A stretch of DNA of 64,000 bases from Burkholderia pyrrocinia (GTDB lineage: Bacteria > Pseudomonadota > Gammaproteobacteria > Burkholderiales > Burkholderiaceae): positions 2,108,001-2,172,000 of the forward strand of contig NZ_CP070977.1 in NCBI RefSeq assembly GCF_018417535.1, written 5' to 3'. Under the pieces are notes generated by a model. It saw only the letters and a list, made by a program, of their open reading frames with translations, was not told the DNA's origin and ran no database searches. The position numbers were made by a program, and so were the translations under genes. This document shows, one piece after another, positions 8,073-16,913 of this stretch. Every line of letters begins with the position of its first letter. Within the stretch, counting starts at the first letter, position 1.

Positions 8073-8147
8073 CCGTGGCCCAACTCCGAAATGGTCGAAA
8101 GGAAGGGCCAGGTTGCCGCGCGGCCCGCTCGGCCGCGCGGTTCGTCG

Positions 8148-8729
8148 TCATTTTTCGACGATCGCCACGCGTATGCCGTTTGTAAGAATCGTAATTGTAC
8201 CGGGTTCGTAGTTCACCCCGGCAAATTGCAGTTGTTCGGGCTTGAACGTATAGATCGGATAGTTGGTCAGCAACTGCGTCGCGAGCAGGCCGGCGGCCGC
8301 ACCGACCTGCTGCCCGTACATCTGCGCGTCGCCGTCGAGCACGAGGCTGTCGACGGCAGGCGCCTTCAGCACGACCGAGCGGCTCGGCACGTCGTACGCG
8401 AGCTGGCCCGACACGGTGAACTTGCCGCTGACGGGCGCGCGCAGGAACGGGCTCGCGAAATGCGCGTCGAGCTGCACGGCGACGCGGTTCTGGTCGGGCA
8501 GCAGGTTGACGGCCGGGTTCGCGAGCGACACGTCGACGACCTGCGCGACCGTCTTCTGGTACGGAAACTTGCGCGCGACGGCTTTCTGCACGTCGCCGCG
8601 CGAGAACGTGTAGTGATCGGGGATGAACGGGAACGTCGACGCGCAGGCGGCGAGCGATACGCACACGCCGACGGCGCCAATGGTTGCAGCGAGAAAACGG
8701 CGCCGGCCGGGCGCGCAAGGTACGGTCAT
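8148..8729 (-). CDS. DUF1439 (YceB-like) lipoprotein
   Basis: This 193-residue protein starts with a basic stretch and a hydrophobic signal ending in lipobox LAAC (Cys29 by the annotated start), so it should be a lipoprotein. The mature part, about 160 residues with repeated beta-rich segments (VDVSLANPAVN, VQLDAHFASP, KFTVSGQLAYD), resembles YceB/DUF1439 proteins, which have a lipid-binding-like fold of unknown function. The tail EPGTITILTNGIRVAIVEK is typical of a beta-stranded C-terminus. It stands alone with no operon partner. Confidence 0.75.
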   Translation of the reverse strand: MTVPCAPGRRRFLAATIGAVGVCVSLAACASTFPFIPDHYTFSRGDVQKAVARKFPYQKTVAQVVDVSLANPAVNLLPDQNRVAVQLDAHFASPFLRAPVSGKFTVSGQLAYDVPSRSVVLKAPAVDSLVLDGDAQMYGQQVGAAAGLLATQLLTNYPIYTFKPEQLQFAGVNYEPGTITILTNGIRVAIVEK

Positions 8730-8876
8730 GCTGAACTCTCTCCTTCCTGTATCGGGCGCAGCGGCGATCGGGTGATCGGGGCAGGCCCATGCCGGGCAGC
8801 CGACCGGCGTTAGTGCGTCGGCGCGCGCCGCAGGTTCCGTCTGCCGTATCCGGCCCCGAACCTGGCGAGCAACCCG

Positions 8877-9194
8877 CTATCGACCCAAACCGCCAGGCGG
8901 CGACGGCTGCGTCGCGGCCTCGAGGCGCGTGAGCCACGCGAGCGCGTCGTCGCGCGACGCGCCGCACATGTCGGCGGACGGCTGCAGCCCCGAACAGCAT
9001 GCGGGCCGCTCGGGCCGGCCGAAGATCCGGCAGCGCAGGTCGTCGCCGAGCTGCACGCAGCGCACGCCGGCCGGCTTGCCGTCGGGCATGCCCGGAATCG
9101 GGCTGGAAATCGACGGCGCGATGCAGCACGCGCCGCAGCCTTCGCGGCACGCGTGCGGCGGCTGGACATCGGCGGGCGCCGGGCGGACTGGCAT
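8877..9194 (-). CDS. YkgJ-family cysteine-cluster protein
   Basis: The defining cluster C-x3-C-x2-CC is visible in CREGCGACC, followed by further cysteines (VRCVQ, LRCRIFG, PACCSG, MCGAS). Such proteins belong to the UPF0153/YkgJ zinc- or iron-chelating family of unknown role. With the ATG at 9194 the protein has 105 residues; a TTG at 9245 would add 17. Neither has a clear ribosome-binding site. It is divergent from hemN, which is suggestive of iron or metal handling but not proof. Confidence 0.75.
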   Translation of the reverse strand: MPVRPAPADVQPPHACREGCGACCIAPSISSPIPGMPDGKPAGVRCVQLGDDLRCRIFGRPERPACCSGLQPSADMCGASRDDALAWLTRLEAATQPSPPGGLGR

Positions 9195-9366
9195 TTCGAC
9201 GGACACTCGGCTCTCTCGAACGAACAACACAAAACGGTGCGGCAACCGGACGCGGCGGCCGGCACCCCACCCCGCATTGTGCCATCGCCGGCTGCGACGT
9301 TATTACACAATGCAGCCGAATCGCGCGTTTATATACTCGAAAGCATCTAAAAAGCGCGAGACCGTC

Positions 9367-10758
9367 ATGAGTTCTGGTTCTGCCGACACAATGTTCCGTC
9401 CCGATTTGCTCGCAAAATACGGCGCGAACGGGCCGCGCTATACGTCGTACCCGACCGCGCTGCAATTCCGCGACGATTTCGACACGGCCGACTACGTGCG
9501 CGCGGCCAGCGATCCCGGCGCGTCGTCGAGCGAGCTGTCGCTGTACTTCCACATCCCGTTCTGCAACACCGCGTGCTTCTACTGCGGCTGCAACAAGATC
9601 GCGACCAACAACCGCCGCCGCGCGCGCCCGTATCTCGACCAGCTCAAGCGCGAGATGGCGCAGCAGGCCGCGCTGTTCGATCCGTCACGCCCGGTCACGC
9701 AACTGCACTGGGGCGGCGGCACGCCGACCTTCCTGTCCGACGACGAAACGGCCGAGCTGATGGCGGCCACCCGCGAGCACTTCGCGCTCGCGCCGGACGC
9801 CGACGCCGAGTTCTCGATCGAGATCGACCCGCGCACGGTCACGCCGGCGACGCTCGTCCACCTGCGCACGATCGGCTTCAATCGCCTGAGCCTCGGCGTA
9901 CAGGATTTCGATCCGGTCGTGCAGCAGGCGATCAACCGCATCCAGCCGCTCGCGATGACGGCCGACCTGCTCGGCGCCGCACGCGCGACGGGCTTCCATT
10001 CGGTGAGCGTCGACCTGATCTACGGCTTGCCGCACCAGACGGTCGCCGGGTTCGCGCGCACGCTCGAGACGATCATCGAACTCGCGCCCGACCGGCTGTC
10101 GGTGTTCGGCTACGCGCACATGCCGCACCTGTTCAAGATGCAGCGGCAAATCGACGATGCGACACTGCCGCCGCCCGCAACGCGCATTGCGCTGCTCGGC
10201 CTCGCGATCGACATGCTGACGTCGGCCGGCTACGTGTACATCGGGATGGACCACTTCGCTCGGCCGTCCGACGAGCTCGTGCGGGCACAGCGCAACGGCA
10301 CGCTGCAGCGCAATTTCCAGGGCTACAGCACGCGCGCGGATACCGACCTCGTCGGCTTCGGCGTGTCGTCGATCGGCAAGGTCGGCGACGTCTACGCGCA
10401 GAACGCGAAAGACCTGCCCGCGTACGGCGCCGCGCTCGACGCGGGCCGGCTGCCGATCGTGCGCGGCGTGCGGCTCACGCCCGACGACCGGCTGCGCCGC
10501 GACGTGATCACGCAACTGATGTGCAACCTCGAACTGCCGTTCTCGCATGTCGAGGCCGCGCACGGCATCCGCTTCGCCGATCATTTCGCGCGCGAGCTCG
10601 ATGCGCTGCGCCCGTTCGAGCGCGACGGGCTCCTGACGATCGCGGGCGACCGCCTGACGATCCATCCGGCCGGCCGGATGGTCGTGCGCAACATCGCAAT
10701 GGCGTTCGACGCGTATCTCGGCCAGACGCCGCGGCAAAGCTACTCGCGCACGGTCTAG
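9367..10758 (+). CDS. hemN: Oxygen-independent coproporphyrinogen III dehydrogenase HemN
   Basis: HemN is a radical-SAM enzyme that decarboxylates coproporphyrinogen III to protoporphyrinogen IX when oxygen is scarce, in cytoplasmic haem synthesis. This 463-residue protein contains the [4Fe-4S] ligands in CNTACFYCGCNK, followed by the GGGTP motif (HWGGGTPTFL) that contacts SAM. The extra cysteine and the asparagine/lysine after the cluster are characteristic of true HemN rather than HemW. The C-terminal part holds the HemN domain (about 370-430). The ATG at 9367 fits the usual N-terminus. TATACT at 9332-9337 could be the -10 element; no FNR/ANR box was seen. Confidence 0.93.
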   Translation: MSSGSADTMFRPDLLAKYGANGPRYTSYPTALQFRDDFDTADYVRAASDPGASSSELSLYFHIPFCNTACFYCGCNKIATNNRRRARPYLDQLKREMAQQAALFDPSRPVTQLHWGGGTPTFLSDDETAELMAATREHFALAPDADAEFSIEIDPRTVTPATLVHLRTIGFNRLSLGVQDFDPVVQQAINRIQPLAMTADLLGAARATGFHSVSVDLIYGLPHQTVAGFARTLETIIELAPDRLSVFGYAHMPHLFKMQRQIDDATLPPPATRIALLGLAIDMLTSAGYVYIGMDHFARPSDELVRAQRNGTLQRNFQGYSTRADTDLVGFGVSSIGKVGDVYAQNAKDLPAYGAALDAGRLPIVRGVRLTPDDRLRRDVITQLMCNLELPFSHVEAAHGIRFADHFARELDALRPFERDGLLTIAGDRLTIHPAGRMVVRNIAMAFDAYLGQTPRQSYSRTV

Positions 10759-10768
10759 CACCGGCCGC

Positions 10769-10799
10769 AAACCGGCGGCCGCACGCGGGCGGCCGGTTT
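10769..10799 (+). terminator. Hairpin after hemN
   Basis: AAACCGGC (10769-10776) pairs with GCCGGTTT, the 3' half of GGCCGGTTT (10791-10799). The apical part is GC-rich, and the T-run consists of the three T residues of the stem itself. It lies ten bases past the hemN stop. Confidence 0.55.
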
Positions 10800-10838
10800 G
10801 ATACAGTGTGAGGCTTCCGTTCCGCCAGAATCCGCACG

Positions 10839-11096
10839 ATGCGCACCACCAAAGCGACCTACGCGGTCGAACGCCTGAAAACCCGCTCCGGCAACCCGCA
10901 ATTCGCGGCCGTCGCGATGGCGGGCGGCCTGTTCTATCTCGTCGACCGCTCGGGCGGCACCGCCGAAAAGCGCTGCGAGCCGCTGCCGCTCGACGAGTTC
11001 GTCAAGTTCGTCGACGAATTCGGCCCCAAAAAGCCGCGCAAGGCGAGCAAGCTCGACCTCGCATTCGAGGCGCAGATCAAGAAAAGCAAAGGGTAA
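10839..11096 (+). CDS. Small conserved hypothetical protein
   Basis: This 85-residue protein is neither membrane-spanning nor secreted. It is predicted to be soluble, with a lysine-rich tail (PKKPRKASKLD ... IKKSKG). No family was recognised. Codon use is like its neighbours, and the ATG follows closely on the hemN terminator. It might be a small regulatory or nucleic-acid-binding protein given the basic tail, but that is speculation. Confidence 0.6.
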   Translation: MRTTKATYAVERLKTRSGNPQFAAVAMAGGLFYLVDRSGGTAEKRCEPLPLDEFVKFVDEFGPKKPRKASKLDLAFEAQIKKSKG

Positions 11097-11200
11097 AGGT
11101 CTGTTGCAGGCCGCCTGAAGGCTTGATCGCCGCCCTGTTTGGTACAATCGCGGAGTTTATCTACCCCCGCTGATGGCCGACCAGGCTGCGTGACCACACC

Positions 11201-11857
11201 ATGAATATCGAAAACGCGCGTTTCAACATGATCGAACAGCAGATCCGGCCGTGGGACGTGCTGGATCTGGACGTCCTGGGCCTGCTGTCGATCGTCAAGC
11301 GTGAAAACTACGTTCCGGCCGAATACCGCGATCTCGCGTTCGCCGACCTCGAACTGCCGCTGCCCGGCGGACACAGCAAGATGCTGTTCCCGCGCGTCGA
11401 AGCACGCGTGCTGCAGGAACTGACGGTCAAGAAGCACGAGAACGTGCTCCTGGTCGGCGCGGGCTCGGGCTACCTGGCCGCGCTGTTCGCGCATCGCGCG
11501 CAGCACGTGACGGCCGTCGAGATCGATCCGGTGATCGCGAAGTTCGCGGAAGACAACCTTCGCAACGACGGCGTGACGAACGCGGAAGTCGTGCTCGGCG
11601 ACGGTTCGCGCGGCTGGGCCGGCAAGGCGCCGTACGACGTGATCTGCGTCGCGGGCGGCCTGCCTGTCGTACCGCAGGAAATGCTCGAACAACTGAAGGT
11701 CGGCGGCCGCCTGTCGGCGATCGTCGGCGGCCGTCCGGTGATGAAGGCGCAGATCATCACGCGCATCGACGACAAGCAGTACCGCGTCGCCGACGTGTTC
11801 GAAACCTACATCGCCCCCCTCGTCAACGCGATCGAGCCGTCGCGCTTCAAGTTCTGA
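11201..11857 (+). CDS. Protein-L-isoaspartate O-methyltransferase-family protein
   Basis: This 218-residue protein has the PCMT-like Rossmann SAM-binding loop VLLVGAGSGYLAALFA, the acidic strand VTAVEIDP and the closing motif PYDVICVAGGLP. Its N-terminus, MNIENARFNMIEQQIRPWDV, is typical of a proteobacterial PCMT paralogue group found with a rhodanese gene and often with tolC. Whether it repairs isoaspartyl proteins is uncertain, because the paralogues lack full catalytic conservation. TACAAT at 11143-11148 may be the -10 element. The rhodanese gene follows after 14 bases, probably co-transcribed. Confidence 0.82.
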   Translation: MNIENARFNMIEQQIRPWDVLDLDVLGLLSIVKRENYVPAEYRDLAFADLELPLPGGHSKMLFPRVEARVLQELTVKKHENVLLVGAGSGYLAALFAHRAQHVTAVEIDPVIAKFAEDNLRNDGVTNAEVVLGDGSRGWAGKAPYDVICVAGGLPVVPQEMLEQLKVGGRLSAIVGGRPVMKAQIITRIDDKQYRVADVFETYIAPLVNAIEPSRFKF

Positions 11858-11871
11858 ACGGCGGAGCCTCC

Positions 11872-12195
11872 ATGCAGATCCTGACGCCCGCGATGCTCGC
11901 GGAATGGCTCGGCGATACGGCGCGCCCCGCACCGGTCGTGCTCGACGTACGCGAGCCGTGGGAAATCTCGACCGCACAGATCGCCGGCAGCGTATCGATC
12001 CCGATGCAGCAGATCCCCGCGCGCAGCGAAGAGCTCGACGACGAAGCGGAAATCGTCTGCGTGTGCCACCACGGGATGCGCAGCGCGCAGGTCGCGATGT
12101 TCCTCGAATCGCGCGGCTTCACGAAGCTGTACAACCTGCAAGGCGGGATCGACGCGTGGTCGCGCGACGTCGATCCGTCCGTGCCGCGTTACTGA
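11872..12195 (+). CDS. Rhodanese-domain sulfurtransferase
   Basis: This 107-residue single-domain rhodanese has the substrate strand VVLDVREPWE and the active loop CHHGMRS, whose Cys (in CVCHHGMRS) would carry the persulfide. GGIDAWSRDVDPSVPRY is the usual C-terminus. Proteins of this kind transfer sulfur to an unknown acceptor. A GGAG precedes the ATG. It follows the PCMT-family gene closely; the tolC-like gene that often completes this trio is absent, and an aminotransferase remnant lies downstream instead. Confidence 0.88.
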   Translation: MQILTPAMLAEWLGDTARPAPVVLDVREPWEISTAQIAGSVSIPMQQIPARSEELDDEAEIVCVCHHGMRSAQVAMFLESRGFTKLYNLQGGIDAWSRDVDPSVPRY

Positions 12196-12263
12196 CCTCT
12201 CCGGCGGCGCATTGCGCGCCGCCATACCGGTGACCGGCACCGCGCCGGCCACACGATCCGCCG

Positions 12264-12290
12264 AACGGGCGCGCATGGCGCGCCCGTTTC
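12264..12290 (+). terminator. Terminator after the rhodanese gene
   Basis: AACGGGCGCGC (12264-12274) and GCGCGCCCGTT (12278-12288) form a perfect 11-pair stem with a three-base loop, followed by TCGCTTTC. A second hairpin, GGCGGCGC-att-GCGCGCCGCC, lies just before it (12203-12223). Confidence 0.75.
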
Positions 12291-12301
12291 GCTTTCCCCC
12301 C

Positions 12302-12440
12302 CTACTCCGTTTCCTTCAGCGCGTCGGCGACGATCGCGAACAGCTCGGCAATCTGCGCGTCGTCGACGATGAGCGACGGCGAGAACGCGAGGATGTCGCC
12401 CGTATGGCGCACCATCGCGCCGTTCCGGTAGCGCGTGCAG
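12302..12440 (-). pseudogene. Remnant of a class III aminotransferase (C-terminus)
   Basis: The minus-strand residues RNGAMVRHTGDILAFSPSL then IVDDAQIAELFAIVADALKE match the end of pyridoxal-phosphate class III aminotransferases (omega-amino-acid/BioA type: a V-R-x-x-G-D-I-xx-x-PPL stretch then I-x-x-AQI-x-E-LF). It ends at a proper TGA-type stop near 12302. Upstream the family similarity stops at about 12440, where NtrC-like sites and the urtA promoter begin; no pyridoxal-lysine region remains. The gene has lost about 90 percent of its length. Confidence 0.6.
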
Positions 12441-12504
12441 GCACCGGAACGGTGAAGCACGACCGTGCACCATTTGCGCCCGCGAACCTGCACCGCAACG
12501 GACC
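12441..12504 (+). promoter_or_regulatory. Two NtrC-like binding sites upstream of urtA
   Basis: GCACC-GGAAC-GGTGA (12441-12455) matches the NtrC dyad GCACC-N5-GGTGC at nine of ten positions. GCACC-GCAAC-GGACC (12490-12504) matches at eight of ten. They lie about 100-165 bases before the start expected from the sigma-54 promoter, a normal enhancer distance. A third half-site GCACC occurs at 12467-12471. Confidence 0.6.
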
Positions 12505-12578
12505 ATGGATGCCGCACGAAGCGTCACGCGCACCGCGCGTTCGCCCGCTCCGGCACGGCCGGCGTGCATGTACGCGGA

Positions 12579-12595
12579 CTGGCACATGCCTTGCG
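12579..12595 (+). promoter_or_regulatory. Sigma-54 promoter of urtABCDE
   Basis: CTGGCACATGCCTTGCG has the invariant GG (12581-12582) and GC (12593-12594) ten bases apart, and otherwise fits TGGCAC-N5-TTGC without mismatch. Transcription should start near 12606, about 50 bases before the urtA ATG. Confidence 0.8.
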
Positions 12596-12654
12596 TTACC
12601 TGATGGCCGACGCCGCCAAGGCGCACGCATATCCAACACGTCAAGGGGAACCCG

Positions 12655-13962
12655 ATGAAACGTCGCAGTCTGTTGAAGTTCGGTTCGATGGCCGGCGCGC
12701 TCGCGCTGGCGGGCAAGAGCCCGTTCGCGCACGCGGCCGATGCGGGCACCGGCCCGATCAAGGTCGGTATCCTGCACTCGCTGTCGGGCACGATGGCGAT
12801 CTCGGAAACGTCGCTGAAGGACACCGCGCTGATGACGATCGCCGACATCAACAAGAGCGGCGGCGTGATGGGCCGCAAGCTCGAGCCGGTGGTGGTCGAT
12901 CCCGCGTCGAACTGGCCGCTGTTCGCGGAGAAGGCGCGCCAGTTGCTCACGCAGGACAAGGTCGCGTGCGTGTTCGGCTGCTGGACGTCGGTGTCGCGCA
13001 AGTCCGTGCTGCCGGTGTTCGAGGAACTGAACGGGCTGCTCTACTACCCGGTGCAGTACGAAGGCGAGGAAATGTCGCGCAACGTGTTCTACACGGGCGC
13101 CGCGCCGAACCAGCAGGCGATTCCGGCCATCGAGTACCTGATGGGCGCGGAAGGCGGCGGAGCGAAGCGCTTCTTCCTGCTCGGCACCGACTATGTGTAT
13201 CCGCGCACGACCAACAAGATCCTGCGCGCGTTCCTGAAATCGAAGGGCGTGAAGGATGCCGACATTCAGGAGGTCTACACGCCGTTCGGCCACAGCGATT
13301 ACCAGACCATCGTCGCGAACATCAAGACCTTCTCGCAAGGCGGCAAGACGACCGTGATCTCGACGATCAACGGCGATTCGAACGTGCCGTTCTACAAGGA
13401 ACTCGGCAACCAGGGGATCAAGGCGACCGACGTGCCGGTCGTCGCATTCTCGGTCGGCGAGGAGGAACTGCGCGGGATCGACACGAAACCGCTCGTCGGC
13501 CACCTCGCCGCGTGGAACTACTTCATGTCGGTGAAGAACCCGACCAACACGAAATTCAAGGACCAGTTCGCCGCGTGGGTGAAGGCGAACAACCTGCCGG
13601 GCGGCGCGAAGCGCGTGACCAACGACCCGATGGAAGCGACCTACGTGGGCATCCACATGTGGAAGCAGGCCGTCGAGAAGGCGAAGAGCACCGACGTCGA
13701 CAAGGTGCGCGTCGCGATGATCGGCCAGACCGTCGCCGCGCCGTCGGGCTTCACGCTCGCGATGGACGGCAACCATCACCTGCACAAGCCGGTGATGATC
13801 GGCGAGATCCGCGGCGACGGGCAATTCAACGTCGTGTGGAAGACGAAGACCGCGGTGCGCGCGCAGCCGTGGAGCCCGTTCATCGCGGGCAACCAGGGCA
13901 AGCCGGACATCGTCACGTCGATCCCGGCGTTCCTGCGCCGGCAGCGCGCGGCGTTGGCCTGA
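12655..13962 (+). CDS. urtA: Urea ABC transporter, substrate-binding protein UrtA
   Basis: UrtA is the periplasmic protein that captures urea for import. This 435-residue protein begins with a twin-arginine-like signal (MKRRSLLKFGSMAG, cleavage after AHA) and then the Leu/Ile/Val-binding fold (IKVGILHSLSGTMAISE). Stretches such as FGCWTSVSRKSVLPVFEE, YYPVQYEGEE and PMEATYVGIHMW are diagnostic for UrtA over other branched-chain binding proteins. Length is normal. AGGGGAAC provides the ribosome-binding site. It is first in urtABCDE, behind a sigma-54 promoter. Confidence 0.95.
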   Translation: MKRRSLLKFGSMAGALALAGKSPFAHAADAGTGPIKVGILHSLSGTMAISETSLKDTALMTIADINKSGGVMGRKLEPVVVDPASNWPLFAEKARQLLTQDKVACVFGCWTSVSRKSVLPVFEELNGLLYYPVQYEGEEMSRNVFYTGAAPNQQAIPAIEYLMGAEGGGAKRFFLLGTDYVYPRTTNKILRAFLKSKGVKDADIQEVYTPFGHSDYQTIVANIKTFSQGGKTTVISTINGDSNVPFYKELGNQGIKATDVPVVAFSVGEEELRGIDTKPLVGHLAAWNYFMSVKNPTNTKFKDQFAAWVKANNLPGGAKRVTNDPMEATYVGIHMWKQAVEKAKSTDVDKVRVAMIGQTVAAPSGFTLAMDGNHHLHKPVMIGEIRGDGQFNVVWKTKTAVRAQPWSPFIAGNQGKPDIVTSIPAFLRRQRAALA

Positions 13963-14104
13963 CGCGGTACGGCGCGTCGCGCATCGGCGTGACGTGCCGC
14001 TCGCATGCAGGTGCCGATGCGCCGGCCGCGCTTGCGGTGACAAACCGCATGCACCGGCGCATCGCCGCATGAATCCGCTTTCCCAAGCCCGACAGGATTT
14101 CCCG

Positions 14105-15724
14105 ATGCCTATACGCTTTCGCCGAGCCGCCGTCGCGATCGTCGCGTGCGCCGCCCTCGCGGGCGCACTGCCGCGCGCCGCGTTCGCGCTGTCGGCCGCC
14201 GATACCGCCGCGCTCGCCGGCGACGACTTCGACGCGAAGACGGCCGCGATCGAGCGGCTCGCCGCCGATGCCGATCCGCGCGCCGTCGCCGTGCTCAACG
14301 CGCTGTCGACCGGCGACGCGCTCGCGACCGGCGACGGCCGCCTGCTGATCCAGACCGGCGACACCGCGCACGACGCGCTCACGCAGGCCGCGACACCGGC
14401 CGGCGACGCGCAGCCCGTGATGCTGAACAACCTGCTGCGCACGAAGATCGCGGGCGCACTGTCAGGGCTCGCGCTCGCATCGCCCGACGTCGCCGCGCGG
14501 CGCGACGCGATCGATGCGCTGCTGAAGTCGCCCGACCCGGCGCTCAAGCCGATGATCGACCGCGCGCGCGCGAAGGAAACCGATCCCGCGCTGAAGCGCC
14601 GCCTCGATGCACTGTGGGCGATCGCCGCGCTGCACGACGGCGATCCGGCGAAGCGCCTCGAAGCCGTGCAGGTGGTGGCCGCGCGCCGCGACCTCGACAT
14701 GATCGAACAACTGCGCCCGCTCGTCGCGAAGGACGCGGACGGCAGCTACGCGGAGCCCGATGCGCGCGTGCGCGATGCCGCGCAGCAAGGGCTCGACGCA
14801 TTGCACACGCTGCAGCGCCGCGGCGAAATCGTCGGCACGCTGTTCGCCGGCCTGTCGCTCGGCAGCGTGCTGCTGCTCGCCGCGCTCGGCCTCGCGATCA
14901 CGTACGGGCTGATCGGCGTGATCAACATGGCGCACGGCGAATTCCTGATGATCGGTGCGTACGCAACCTATGTCGTGCAGACGCTGATCCAGCGCTACGC
15001 GCCCGGCGCGTTCGACTGGTATCCGCTCGTCGCCGTGCCCGCGTCGTTCGCGACGGCCGCGCTCGTCGGCATCGTGCTCGAACGGCTCGTGCTGCGCCAT
15101 CTGTACGGCCGCCCGCTCGAGACATTGCTCGCGACGTTCGGCGTGAGCCTGATCCTGATCCAGGCAACACGCATGCTGTTCGGCGCGCAGAACGTGCAGG
15201 TCGTGAACCCGTCGTGGATGAGCGGCGGCGTGACCGTGATGCAGAACCTGATCCTGCCGTACAACCGGCTCGCGATCCTCGCGTTCGCGCTCGCCGTGGT
15301 GTTCGTCGCGTGGGCGGTGCTGACGAAGACGCGGCTCGGCCTGTTCGTGCGCGCGGTCACGCAGAACCGCCGGATGGCCGCATGCGTCGGCGTGAAGACC
15401 GCGCGCGTCGACGCGTATGCGTTCGCGTTCGGCGCGGGCATCGCGGGCCTCGGCGGCTGCGCGCTGTCGCAGATCGGCAACGTGGGCCCCGACCTCGGCC
15501 AGAACTACATCATCGATTCGTTCATGGCGGTCGTGCTGGGCGGCGTCGGACAGATCGCCGGCACCGTGCTCGGCGGCTTCGGGCTCGGCCTCGCGAGCAA
15601 GGCGATCGAGCCGTTCTGGGGCGCCGTGCTCGCGAAGATCGCGGTGCTCGTGATGATCGTGCTGTTCATCCAGAAACGTCCGCAGGGCATGTTCGCCCCG
15701 AAGGGCCGCAGCGCGGAGGCTTGA
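14105..15724 (+). CDS. urtB: Urea ABC transporter, permease UrtB
   Basis: UrtB is an inner-membrane permease of the LivH family. This 539-residue protein has a signal sequence, then a periplasmic alpha-helical domain of about 210 residues made of repeated Ala/Leu/Asp-rich helices (LAGDDFDAKTAAIERLAADA and similar), then eight or so membrane spans beginning at GTLFAGLSLGSVLLLAALGLA. The N-terminal domain is characteristic of the long UrtB form. The membrane part has GVINMAHGEFLMIGAY and the FGVSLILIQATRMLFG segment. ATG 14105 is preferred (AGGA nine bases before); ATG 14068 is possible. Confidence 0.93.
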   Translation: MPIRFRRAAVAIVACAALAGALPRAAFALSAADTAALAGDDFDAKTAAIERLAADADPRAVAVLNALSTGDALATGDGRLLIQTGDTAHDALTQAATPAGDAQPVMLNNLLRTKIAGALSGLALASPDVAARRDAIDALLKSPDPALKPMIDRARAKETDPALKRRLDALWAIAALHDGDPAKRLEAVQVVAARRDLDMIEQLRPLVAKDADGSYAEPDARVRDAAQQGLDALHTLQRRGEIVGTLFAGLSLGSVLLLAALGLAITYGLIGVINMAHGEFLMIGAYATYVVQTLIQRYAPGAFDWYPLVAVPASFATAALVGIVLERLVLRHLYGRPLETLLATFGVSLILIQATRMLFGAQNVQVVNPSWMSGGVTVMQNLILPYNRLAILAFALAVVFVAWAVLTKTRLGLFVRAVTQNRRMAACVGVKTARVDAYAFAFGAGIAGLGGCALSQIGNVGPDLGQNYIIDSFMAVVLGGVGQIAGTVLGGFGLGLASKAIEPFWGAVLAKIAVLVMIVLFIQKRPQGMFAPKGRSAEA

Positions 15725-15725
15725 C

Positions 15726-16913
15726 GTGACTTTCATTACCGATTCGATGTCGAACCCGGTCGCCGACGCGCCGAAGCCCGCTGCCGCCGCACGCGCAGCA
15801 GACGGCTTCGCGCTCGGCCTGTCGCCGCGCCCTGCGCTGCTGTCGCGCCGCACGTGGCTCGCGCTCGTCGCGCTGTGCATCGCGATCGGCATCGGCGTGC
15901 CGCTCGCCGCGCTCGTCGCGCCCGAAGCGAGCGCATTCCATCTGTCCGCCTACGCGATGACGCTCGCCGGCAAGCTGATGTGCTACGCGATCGCCGCGCT
16001 CGCGCTCGATCTCGTATGGGGCTACTGCGGGATCCTGAGCCTCGGCCACGGGCTGTTCTTCGCGCTAGGCGGCTATGCGATCGGCATGTACCTGATGCGC
16101 GAGATCGGTCGCGACGGCAAGTACGGCAGCGACCTGCCCGACTTCATGGTGTTCCTCGACTGGCACCAGTTGCCGTGGTACTGGAGCGGCACGCAGCATC
16201 TCGCGTGGGCGCTCGCGCTCGTCGTGCTGGTGCCGGCCGTGCTCGCATGGGTGTTCGGCTTCTTCACGTTCCGTTCGCGCGTGAAAGGCGTGTACCTGTC
16301 GATCATCACGCAGGCGCTGACGTTCGCCGCGATGCTGCTGTTCTATCGCAACGAAACCGGCTTCGGCGGCAACAACGGCTTCACCGACTTCAAGCGCATC
16401 GCGGGTTTCGCGATCACGTCGCCCGGCACGCGCACGGTGCTGTTGCTGCTGACGTTCGCGACGCTGGTGCTCGCGTTCATCGCCGCGCGCGCGATCGTCA
16501 CGAGCAAGCTCGGGCGCGTCGTCACCGCGGTGCGCGACGGCGAGACGCGGCTGATGTTCCTCGGCTACAGCCCGCTCGCGTACAAGCTGTTCGTGTGGAC
16601 CGTGTCGGCCGTGCTGTGCGGCATCGCGGGCGCGTTGTACGTGCCGCAGGTCGGCATCATCAATCCCGGCGAGATGTCGCCCGGCAACTCGATCGAGATG
16701 GCGATCTGGGTCGCGGTAGGCGGGCGCGGCACGCTGATCGGGCCGATCGTCGGCGCGTTCGCGGTGAACGGCGCGAAGAGCTTGTTTACCGCGTACTTCG
16801 CCGAATACTGGCTGTTCTTCCTCGGCCTGATCTTCGTGCTCGTGCCGCTGTTGCTGCCGCGCGGGATCATGGGCCTCGTCGAAACCGTGCTCGCGAAGGG
16901 GAAACGTGGATGA
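15726..16913 (+). CDS. urtC: Urea ABC transporter, permease UrtC
   Basis: UrtC is the second permease, of the LivM family, pairing with UrtB. This 395-residue protein has about ten membrane spans, with the LivM-type stretch DLVWGYCGILSLGHGLFFALG and the C-terminal ISPGNSIEM-like PGEMSPGNSIEMAIWVAVGGRG. The GTG start at 15726 comes one base after the urtB stop and is served by GGAGG six bases upstream inside urtB. An ATG at 15747 is a weaker choice. The stop overlaps the urtD start (ATGA). Confidence 0.93.
   Translation: MTFITDSMSNPVADAPKPAAAARAADGFALGLSPRPALLSRRTWLALVALCIAIGIGVPLAALVAPEASAFHLSAYAMTLAGKLMCYAIAALALDLVWGYCGILSLGHGLFFALGGYAIGMYLMREIGRDGKYGSDLPDFMVFLDWHQLPWYWSGTQHLAWALALVVLVPAVLAWVFGFFTFRSRVKGVYLSIITQALTFAAMLLFYRNETGFGGNNGFTDFKRIAGFAITSPGTRTVLLLLTFATLVLAFIAARAIVTSKLGRVVTAVRDGETRLMFLGYSPLAYKLFVWTVSAVLCGIAGALYVPQVGIINPGEMSPGNSIEMAIWVAVGGRGTLIGPIVGAFAVNGAKSLFTAYFAEYWLFFLGLIFVLVPLLLPRGIMGLVETVLAKGKRG

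Noticed and set aside
7210..9552. Very long open frame on the minus strand (about 780 codons) across uppP, the lipoprotein and the YkgJ gene
   Set aside because: It is out of frame with three recognisable genes and rich in Arg/Ala, as expected of shadow frames in high-GC DNA.
12316..14700. Long minus-strand frame opposite urtA and urtB
   Set aside because: Shadow of the urt genes. Only its last 45 or so codons resemble a protein family in the neighbouring frame (aminotransferase remnant).
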